Assembly (NCBI RefSeq): GCF_014905175.1
Contig: NC_057788.1
Span: 2,294,001-2,358,000, forward strand
Direction: 5' to 3'
From: Aphidius gifuensis
Taxonomy: Eukaryota > Arthropoda > Insecta > Hymenoptera > Braconidae
Length of the DNA stretch: 64,000 bases
Positions 1 to 8,105 of this stretch are shown here, piece by piece (the stretch's first letter is position 1; each line of letters opens with the position of its first letter). The position numbers and the translations under genes are program-made. Below the pieces are notes generated by a model. The model had not been told where the DNA came from and made no database searches. It saw only the letters and a program-made list of their open reading frames with translations.

Positions 1-575
1 TGATTAAATTAATTTGAATAAACAATAATAAATGACGAATTATGTGATATTATAATAACATCATTGAACGACCTGAATATCGGGTTATCACTTCTCGTAT
101 TTTGCAAGACTTGTTACGTATATAAGTAAATTTAATTTTTTTTTTTTAAATTAATTAATGATTTAAAAATAAATGAAAAATAATAGTTGATTTATGGGTT
201 TTCTTATTTAACAAGACTTTAATAATCATTATATTTATTTATTTATTTATTTAACTTTCCACAAATAATTTACTGCTTGAGAATTTTTATGAGCCATAAT
301 TTTTATTGTAAAGTGAATGGATTTGTTTATTTTTTAAACAACAATTTTCCTTTCTATTGCTATTAAAAAATATATTGTAAAAAAATTTAATGAAAATATA
401 AATTAAATGCTAATTACATGTAGAAATAAATGAAAAAAAAATTTATTATTAATTTATATAAAGAAAGTAGATAAAAAATCTCAATGAAAATTAACATAAA
501 TAATTTTGCTAATGAATTATTAACATTTTGAATATTTAAAAAGCATTTTAATTAATGAATTTTTAATTTTTTTAG

Positions 576-1192
576 ATACACAAGAAATTTGGTTGATGAA
601 GGAAATGGTCGTTTTAATTTGATGGTGTTATGTTGGGGAGAAGGTCATGGTTCTGGAATTCATGATCATGCCAATGCTCATTGTGTTATGAAAATACTTC
701 AAGGTGAACTTTGTGAGGTATATAATAATTATTTCGATATGAAATACATAAAATAAATAAATTTTTATGTTGTTTTTAAAATTTTCTCAACTGATTTGCA
801 GACAAGGTACGAATGGCCAACTGAAAATTTAGCAACATCAACAGAGGACAAAGCACTATGTGAAATTGAAAAAAATAATTTGAATTTAAATGATGTTTGT
901 TATATGAATGATTCAATGGGCCTTCATCGTGTTGAAAATCCAAGTGTTGTTAATCCAGCAGTATCATTGCATCTTTATTCACCACCATTTTCATCGTGTT
1001 CTGTATTTAATAAACAAACTGGTCAGAGAATTAGTTGCAAGGTCACATTCTGGTCCAAATATGGTGAACGTAGAAATCGGGTAATTTTTATTATTATTTT
1101 ATGGATTTATTTATTTTTTTTTTAAATTATTTGTTTAATATTTTATTATTTTATAGGAAATACAAGACAGCAGGTTACCCGAGGACAATTAA
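576..1192 (+). CDS. CDO1: Cysteine dioxygenase, 3' part (three exons, 5' truncated by window edge)
   Basis: Cysteine dioxygenase is a cytosolic cupin-fold iron enzyme that oxidises L-cysteine to cysteine sulfinate, the first step of cysteine catabolism towards taurine and sulfate. Exons are 576-717, 802-1080 and 1157-1192, all with AG/GT borders; the first opens with the last base of a split codon, so the start and roughly the first 50-60 residues lie left of the window. The 151 visible residues contain the iron ligands HDH (in GIHDHANAH) and the later His of GLHRVENP. They also contain the Cys of AHCVMK and the Tyr of SLHLYSPPF, which form the Cys-Tyr thioether cofactor in the animal enzyme. 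Order and spacing of all these match animal CDO1. The C-terminus is short and polar, ending PEDN. The gene converges on the BRCT gene at 1726-2632. I see no frameshift; function is very secure. Confidence 0.95.
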
Positions 1193-1725
1193 ATATTTTA
1201 ACAAAAAATTATAAATTTTACTTTTTAATGATACATAAGTATAAAAAAATATTTCTATTTAAAATTACGTTTTGATACTTTTAAAAAATTTTAATAAATA
1301 ACTATACACATTTTGTTTTATAAAAATAAGATAATTTAAATTCATGTTGACTAAAATTTTTATTTTTTAATATAATTGCTTTAATTCGAAATTTTTATTT
1401 TATCATTTTATCAATGACTACCCTGGTTGGAATATTTTTTTTTATTTTATAATAATTGAGTTAATAATTAATAATAATAATTTCAATAAAAAAAAAAATT
1501 AACATTTAGATAATTTGGAATAAAATAAATAATTTATAATGCGATTATTAGTATCTTTTATTTTTCCATTACATTTATTTAATCAATACATATTATTTAT
1601 TATTTTTCTTGTTTTTTTATATTCGTTATTTTTTCCAACAGATGATAAGTGATTATTCAATAAATTTTTAGTAACTGATTCATCTTTTTTTACAGATCAT
1701 CAATCTTTTTTTTTATTTCGCGACT
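1193..1725. other. Intergenic space between convergent CDO1 and BRCT genes
   Basis: Very AT-rich 3'-3' space. It should hold both 3' UTRs; an AATAAA-like signal lies in the poly-AT stretch near 1290 for the plus strand. Positions 1377-1580 belong to a dispersed repeat with a second copy at 2908-3110. No coding potential seen. Confidence 0.6.
1377..1580 (+). repeat. Dispersed AT-rich repeat, copy 1
   Basis: About 200 bases align with 2908-3110 in the same orientation. Shared blocks include TTCGAAATTTTTATTTTA near the start, TATCAATGA followed by TACCCTGG, and TTCC(A/G)TTACATTT at the end, with scattered substitutions and small indels. The ACCCTGGT(T)GGAA core resembles the outer ends of the foldback element at 6547-6818, so this may be a decayed internal deletion of that family. 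Both copies lie in intergenic spaces next to the BRCT gene. Confidence 0.65.
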
Positions 1726-2632
1726 TTAATTAATGTCAACTGTTGAATATGCTTGTTTATTTTTTTTCTTGAAAAATGGATTTCTTACAAGACGAGCTTG
1801 TGGCTTACTTGATGAATCTTCATCTAGATCTGATCCTGTTTTACTGATAGGTGTACTTTCCAATGAATAATTTGATATCAAACAGCCAGACAAATGCTTG
1901 GATATTTGTGATGATTGAATTGATAATACTTGATCAACAGCAATATTAGATGCTTCATCATCATCAGTCGAATTAACTAGCTGATTAACAAGTTTTTCTA
2001 GTGATTTTGTAACCTTTTGCTTATTGATTATTGAATTACTTTTTTTATCGACATTATCTTTATTATTTTTATTTGTCATAAAACTTGTTATTGTGTCATC
2101 TTCATCTAGAAAGTTTGATAATTTTATCATCGCATTGTCTGACTTTGAAAAGCCTGGTACCCTAGAATTAAATAACGTAATTTTAATATAAAACAATATA
2201 AATTTATTTTTTATTTTTTACCTGTAATTTTTTATATTTTGTAGACAATTTTTTTCAACTGAATCATAAATAAATTGACTATGATGAAGTGTGTAGTTTT
2301 CATCTTTTTTTTTGCGATAGTAAATTGTTTGTAGATTTGTTAAATTTATTGCATTATGACTAGGGTCATCCGAGATAATACCGCCAGTTTTCTAGAACAA
2401 TAAAATATAAATATATTAAAACAAAAACAATAAATTGATAAGTATTACATTTAAAATAATAAAAATAATATGGCGGTAAACTAACCTCTATAAGTGTACG
2501 AAGACGTATGCATTCTGATTGATTAACACTGCTGTAAATATGAAAATATATTGATTTTTCTCTAATTTTAAATAAATTTTCATTATATTTAATCATTTTA
2601 TTATTCGTTGTATTGACTTTATTGTCCTCCAT
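1726..2632 (-). CDS. BRCT-domain protein, RAP1/TERF2IP-like (three exons)
   Basis: Exons in coding order are 2632-2486, 2391-2222 and 2161-1726, giving about 250 residues; the ATG is the first in the open frame and the stop is TAA. Residues of about 14-107 look like one BRCT domain: LFKIREKSIYFHIY strand, IRLRTLIEKTGGII (the conserved GG turn), then HHSQFIYDSVEKN (the C-terminal helix) ending NIKNYRVPG. This order and the SQFI.DSVE.N.L....YR ending resemble the N-terminal BRCT of the telomere protein RAP1/TERF2IP, which binds TRF2 in vertebrate shelterin. The rest is polar and Asp/Ser/Lys-rich, with a basic end (NPFFKKKNKQ) that could be a nuclear signal. I do not see the Myb domain or a clear RCT domain, and the protein is shorter than vertebrate RAP1. 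It could instead be another single-BRCT repair protein. The gene model is good; family assignment is moderate. Confidence 0.6.
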
Positions 2633-2907
2633 TTTTGCACCAAAAAAAAAATTAATATATAAGTTATAAACAAAACAAGAAGACTATAGAGACCAGAGAC
2701 CACTACATAGAAAGTAGAGCTGCAGAGACGAGAGAAAAGTCAAGAGAGTCAACACTCAACTATGATCATTGATCAACCCTGGTCAACTCTATTGTATATG
2801 TAATCTGTGTGTAGTGGGGGATAGGCTGAATTGGGCCGAATGGGACAAAATATGTTTTGGACTTGGAGCTTCTCTAATGTATCATTGACACAATTATTAA
2901 GATAATT

Positions 2908-3110
2908 TGCTTTATTTCGAAATTTTTATTTTACCTTTTTATCAATGATTACCCTGGTGGAAATAAATTTTTTTAAATTAATATAATAATTAAGTTAATA
3001 ATTAATGCTAATAATTTAAGAAAAAAAAAAAAAATTACATTTATATAACTAAAAATAAAATAAATAAATTATAATGATTATTGGTATTTATTATTTTTCC
3101 GTTACATTTT
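2908..3110 (+). repeat. Dispersed AT-rich repeat, copy 2
   Basis: Second copy of the repeat at 1377-1580, same orientation. It begins TGCTTTATTTCGAAATTT, has TACCCTGGTGGAAATAAA near 2950 and ends TTCCGTTACATTTTT. It lies upstream of the gd-like protease gene. Confidence 0.65.
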
Positions 3111-3278
3111 TCTATCAATCTTTGCTAAAAAGTGTATTTATAATAAAATAATAATTTATAATATTTAACATAATAAATAAAACGTCTAAGAAAATCTCTA
3201 AAAATTTAATGTGTTTTTCTTCTTTTTTTTTTTTTTTTTTCTCTCATCCAACAGAGAAACCAGAAAATAGAATGTTTA

Positions 3279-3294
3279 CACGTGTGACGTGTCA
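3279..3294 (+). promoter_or_regulatory. E-box plus CRE/UPR-type element upstream of protease gene
   Basis: CACGTG (3279-3284) is directly followed by the near-palindrome TGACGTGTCA (3285-3294). The TGACGTG core is what bZIP factors of the ATF6/XBP1/CREB type bind. It lies about 330 bases before the ATG of a secreted protein gene. Function is inferred from the motif only. Confidence 0.35.
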
Positions 3295-3623
3295 GCGAAA
3301 TGAGTGAAAACGATGGAAGTTAACCGCTCTATTGTTGTCTAATCATAGCATGGGGATGTTAGCTACTATATACTAATGATCACCGCAGTGTCGGTCTCTT
3401 TATGAAAATTTTAGCATGTAATATGTCCTCAGAAACTTTTCTTTTTTTTTCACAATTTCCAAATATTTCTTGGTCGTTTGAGAACTTATGGATACTGTGA
3501 AAATACATATTTTTTTTTCCTTTTGAGATCTGTGGAGGGTTGTAGTTGTAGAGGAGTTAATTTCTCAACGAAAAAATTTGCCAGTCGTCTTCAGTTCTCT
3601 TCAATTTATTAATACAAATAACA

Positions 3624-5590
3624 ATGAGAATCAACACAAGTAGTGAGTTTATGATGTTTTTGGTAATATTGGGAATATGTAAAATCTATACGGCTTATCA
3701 ATTGCCAGAACCGTGTGTAGGAATTTTCAAATACGTTTCTGATGATGATCGAAATTATCATGGTGAAATAACAATAAAATATCCACCAAAATATGAGTCA
3801 TCGTGTTTACAAGTGACTTTTGCTTTCTTCAATCTTCGAGCTACGGTAAGAATTTTTTTAAATTTCTTATATTGTTTAATAAAAGTCATCAAAACAAGTT
3901 GATAAGATTTTTAATTTACAAATAAATAATTATGTATTTATTTATTTTTTTCAGGTATATGAAAGTGGATTAAGTCTCCAATCAAAAAAACCAATAATAA
4001 AAAATGGAGAGCCAAGTTTTGTTTACCGAATTTATTTTGATAATTACTACTCCACAATACCAGTCATCAAAGAAATCAAATTTAATAATATAGTCATGTG
4101 TCACATGAACTATGAACGTAAGACAAAAAATTTTTAAACATAATCATTTTAATTATATTCAATGTATTTTATTATAAATTTTAACATAAACAATCATGGT
4201 GAAAATGATTTCTCTGGTTTTCTACGATTTTTCTCCGATTTTCTCTGAATTTTTTCCGTTTCTCTCCCATTTTTTCCCGTTTTTCTCCGAGTTGCTCCGT
4301 ATTTTTCCGATTTTTACAAATCGGAAAAATCTGAAGAAAAATTGGAGAATCGGAGAAATCGTTTTCACCAAGGAAATAATAATTAATCTTATCATTAGTT
4401 CCAGAATTAACTCGAATAATAATGAATCACTGCTTGTATCCACCTGGAGTCAACTTTACCTCTGATGCAGCCAGTCAAGATCTTGTTGAAAAACATCCAA
4501 TACATCGTCAATATTTCAATGAAGTAATTGACGTTTCCAGGACATATGTTATTTTATCGGAAAATTCAAGCCAGCAACAATTACCACCAGCAAACAGTAA
4601 ACCCAGAGATCCATCAATAAATTCAGGGCTTACTAATAACCTGCCAGAATATCCAACTATTGATTTATCAAACCACGTGAACATTGGTCTTTTGGATCAT
4701 GATAACTGTGGAAAATCAGAGGAAAATTATTTATCTAGAAAAAAACGTCTTACTTCTGGCAAAGAGACATTGATTTATGAATTTCCATGGATGGTTTTAA
4801 TACAACGTGAATATAGAAAAACTGTTATACAATCAGGCCATCAAAATTTATGTGGGGGTGCTTTAATCAATGAAAACTATGTGTTAACAGCTGCTCATTG
4901 TGTTGTTTCAAAACGTAATTATTAAAATTTTCATTGTTCATAGGTAAATCATCAATTTTCATAAAGAAATAATTTTTTAAAATTTTATTTTTAGAATATA
5001 CATTGAAAGTCAACATTGGTGAGCATGATTGGACAAAATCTTGTGATTATAATTGTTCAATTGAAAATAAAATATTTGAAATTGAAAAAATACGTGTTCA
5101 TCCAAATTATCAATCAGAAAATATATGTATGTATGATATTGCATTGATAAGACTAAAAGGAACAGTTAACATGAAACAACCAAATGTTAAACCAATATGT
5201 CTACCTCTAGAACCAGCCAAACATTCTACTTATGATACAAAATTTATTGCAACTGGATGGGGTGAAACTGAAGATAGTCTGAGTTCTGTATATCTTCGAA
5301 AAGTTGTTCTACCAATTGTCAACAACAAACGTTGCAGTTCAATGCCAAAATATGAAAATATAACATCAAGACATATTTGTGCTGGTGATGGTAGAAAAAA
5401 ATCAATTTGTCATATGGATAGTGGTGGACCACTTCAAACTATGAGTCATTATCATAACAGCTTACGTTATGTTCTTTATGGAATAGCTGTATGTGCTCCA
5501 CCTTGTGATGACAGTAATGGTAACAGGCCTTCTGTTTTCACAAATGTCTCATTTTACGTTAAATGGATTCTTGATACGATTACCAAATAA
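3624..5590 (+). CDS. Serine protease gd-like (GD N-terminal domain plus chymotrypsin-fold domain, four exons)
   Basis: Exons 3624-3845, 3955-4117, 4405-4914 and 4995-5590 encode 496 residues. The start is the ATG opening a signal peptide (hydrophobic FMMFLVILGICKIYTAY). Residues about 28-145 fit the gd N-terminal domain: PEPCVGIFKYV, a G.I.I.YPP strand, FVYRIYF, then a paired Cys near NNIVMCHM. A Ser/Pro/Asn-rich linker follows. The protease domain begins after RKKR (240-243), a furin-type site, with Leu instead of Ile/Val as new N-terminus. The triad is present: TAAHC His293, DIALI Asp346, DSGGP Ser441. Oddities: residue 439, equivalent to oxyanion-hole Gly193, is Met (CHMDSGG); the usual SWG substrate strand reads VCA; position 189 is Ser. 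In flies gd acts in the extracellular cascade that leads to Spatzle cleavage. It may be a weak or non-catalytic protease. An AATAAA overlaps the stop; intron 2 holds a foldback element. Confidence 0.88.
4197..4372. mobile_element. Foldback/MITE-like element in protease intron 2
   Basis: The ends are inverted repeats: left TGGTGAAAATGATTTCTC, and the right end read backwards TGGTGAAAACGATTTCTC. Both arms are filled with degenerate repeats of a TTTTTCTCCGA-type unit, so the whole 176 bases can fold into one hairpin. No open reading frame of a transposase. It is related to the element at 6547-6818 in the neighbouring Spatzle-like gene. It lies wholly inside the intron 4118-4404. Confidence 0.75.
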
Positions 5591-5996
5591 ATTTTCCATC
5601 ACTAAATTTTTTGTAAATATCTCAAACATGTCTAATTTAAAGTAAATAAACAGAAAATATTCCACGAGATTATTAAATACAAAATATATCAATAATTTTT
5701 CATTTTAATTTATTATTTATTTATTTATTTATTATTAACAATAATTACGTTAGTATTTAAAAATTTCCATTTAATATTTCGATTGACATAGAGTAAAAAA
5801 ATAACAATTATATTTACATTGCAGTACTTTCAAATTAATATACATAAAAAATTTTTAAATCTATTATTTTATGATCAATACACCAACTAATTACATTTAC
5901 AAATTTAAAACAAAAAAACAATTCAGATATTTTAATATTTAACAAAAAAAAAAAATATATATTTTTTCGCGAAGAAAATTTTCTAATAATTCATTC
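5591..5996. other. 3'-3' space between protease and Spatzle-like genes
   Basis: AT-rich spacer with the two 3' UTRs. AATAAA occurs at 5586-5591 (overlapping the protease stop) and at 5645-5650 for the plus strand. A TTTA microsatellite lies near 5708-5733. No coding potential seen. Confidence 0.6.
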
Positions 5997-7612
5997 TTAT
6001 TCGAGCCATTTGCCATAACAACAACAACCGGATGGAATTTGAAAATTTTCTTTAAAAATAGTTCCATCAAGTCTAACTGAATAAAGAATACGTGAAGAAT
6101 ATTCTTGATGGCACCAACTTTTATAATTTGGTTGAGATGGCCAATTGCATGGTTTTTCTGGTGCTCTGTTTTCAAAAAAAATATAAAATTATATAGTAAT
6201 TTTTTTTTTTTTTTTTGTAGAAATTATATAAAAACTTACTTGCAAATTTTAACTCTAATTGCTTGTTCGAATTCAGCATTATTTAGGACTAATTCCCATG
6301 TTTTTTTTTCACTCAGTACTTTTACAGGACGAAGAAGTTGTATCTGTAAAATATAAAAATTAAAATAAATAATAGTATAAATATACCTTTAACATTTTTA
6401 TTTGCCATCAGAACTTTTACCAGGCTAAGCTTTTAGATATAAAATTTGAATTACCTTGGATGAACAGAGATTATAACTATTATCTATTTCCATTGATTTC
6501 AGTACTTCAGGTGATAACTAAAAAAATTAATTATTAAAAATATATTCTCTGGTGGAAATGATTTCTCTGATGTTCTTTGATTTCTCTTCGATTTTCTCTG
6601 ATTTCCTCGGATTTTTAAAAATCGGAGTATTTCGGAAAGAATCGAAGAAAACGCGGGTGAAATTCGGGAAAAATCGGAACAAGACGGAGATAATCGGAAA
6701 AAATGATTTTTGTTTTACTCCGATTTTTCTTTGAAATTTTTATTCAACAATATGCGGAGAAAATCTGAGTAAAAAAGAGTAAATCGGAGAAAAATCGGAG
6801 AAATCATTCCCACCAGGGTTGTGACTCAGTGAAATCTATAATTTAAATAAATACCTTATCGGATATTGGATTAACATCAATATTTTTTGCACTTATTGTT
6901 GTTATTGCTTTTTCAATTAATTTTAATTCGTTTTCCGATGCAGCTTCACACAAACCTGTCAATTTGCAGATGGATGTTTCAGTCAACTCTAAAAATAATA
7001 TAATTTAAATATATTTAAAACCCAGTAAGTATTAAATTAAAAATAAAAAAAAAAAACATCTTAAAGTATTTCAAATTTATTAACTTGTAATTTATTTATT
7101 GCATAAAAATTTTTATAGAAGGATATTCAAAAAACTGACATTAAAATTAAAACAAATTAAGAAAATAATAATTAGAAGATTAATAATTAATTATTGAAAT
7201 TTTATTACGTATTTTTATTAATATTTAAATTTATATAATCACAATTTAACTTAATTAATTATAGAACTCCTTACTCTACTAAAGATAATTTGATTTGATA
7301 ATAAATATTAAGTATAAAGATAAATGAAAAAGCTAATTCTATTATTCATTCGACATTCAGAAATTATCTGTTTCGTTTAGAAAAAAAATCATTAAATATT
7401 GAAAAATATACCTTGCAGATTATTCGAAACATTAACAAAATGACTAGTCGTTTCTGTAAACAAAAGAAACATCTGGACAGAAAATAAAAAAAATAAAAAA
7501 CAACCTCAAAATTTTTGTTGTTAATTAAAATAAATAAATTAAATTTAAATAAAACAATGACACTTACAACAAGTAAAATTTTAAAAATATCAAATTCATT
7601 TGAGTGCTCCAT
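5997..7612 (-). CDS. Spatzle-like cystine-knot cytokine (six exons)
   Basis: Coding order: 7612-7568, 7472-7412, 6988-6855, 6517-6455, 6343-6240, 6165-5997; all introns are GT-AG and phases join to a 191-residue protein. It opens with a signal peptide spanning exons 1-2 (IFKILLVMFLLF). The prodomain is short, with Cys43 and Cys49. Residues about 96-191 match the Spatzle knot: NLCSSK, W.LVLNN.EF.QAIRVKIC, then KPC, SWCHQEY, RILYSVRLDGTI and a terminal IPSGCCCYGKWLE. Spatzle is the secreted ligand of Toll, active after proteolytic removal of the prodomain, in dorsoventral patterning and immunity. The usual SCC.C ending is here SGCCC, so one knot cysteine has moved. The protein is shorter than fly Spatzle, mainly in the prodomain. 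No clear RXXR cleavage site is visible just before the knot. It is convergent with the gd-like protease, a member of the same pathway. Which Spatzle paralogue it is cannot be told. Confidence 0.85.
6547..6818. mobile_element. Foldback/MITE-like element in Spatzle-like gene intron
   Basis: Terminal inverted repeats: left CTGGTGGAAATGATTTCTC, right read backwards CTGGTGGGAATGATTTCTCC. Inside are many degenerate copies of TCGGAGAAAA and its complement, allowing a long hairpin. About 270 bases, no transposase. Same family as 4197-4372, but longer and with a better preserved right end (CCACCAGGG). It lies in the intron between coding exons 3 and 4. Confidence 0.75.
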
Positions 7613-8105
7613 ATTTAATAAAACTTGAAAATTTGTATTTTTTTTTTAATAGTATATTTCGACACAAGTGCTCTCACAACAAATTTGCCTTTGGCAATAA
7701 AGATACACATATTTTTATTAATCCTTTCATTATCCACAAAAAACTTTTCAACATTACCAACTGTCGATATAAAATTGCTTTAAATTCCCACCATTTAAAA
7801 GCGTGTGTCTCTGTGTTGAAAATATTTTTCAACCTCAAGATGTCGTAGACGTAGACTTCCATGGAGTCGTTGGACCAGTCCCAGGCTGGCGTTTGTCTGG
7901 CTAGGAGGTACACACAACTTTGCGTTCTCAGTCAGTGTAAAAAAAATAATAAATAAATCAACAATAAATTTTCAAGGATCGTTGTTTGATGGAGAAAAAC
8001 CAATAAACACAAATACAAACAGTGTTGTAGTTCAGTGTACTTTTAATTAATATAAAACAATAAACAATTGTTTATAATTATTAAATAAAATGATTAAAAT
8101 ATAAT
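7613..8105. promoter_or_regulatory. Divergent promoter region of Spatzle-like gene and Lrch
   Basis: A 493-base head-to-head intergenic region. A less AT-rich block at about 7800-7930 probably contains leader sequence or core promoter; I could not place a TATA box or initiator with confidence. The last 150 bases before the Lrch ATG are AT-rich leader-like sequence. Confidence 0.5.

Larger units (their letters stand above)
2633..3623. promoter_or_regulatory. Divergent intergenic region between BRCT gene and gd-like protease
   Basis: Both flanking genes start from this region. Near the BRCT gene, 2700-2800 is a higher-GC block with TGATCA and GGTCAAC repeats. Positions 2908-3110 are the second copy of the dispersed repeat. 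Near the protease, 3279-3294 carries CACGTG running into TGACGTGTCA. No coding exon seen. Confidence 0.5.

Noticed and set aside
19..575. Possible upstream CDO1 exon inside the window
   Set aside because: No frame resembling the CDO1 N-terminal region, and the first visible exon begins with one base of a split codon, so the previous exon is left of the window.
7780..7795. AAATTCCCACC as a possible Rel/Dorsal site upstream of the Spatzle-like gene
   Set aside because: Only the GGGAATTT half matches the kappaB consensus; too weak to claim.
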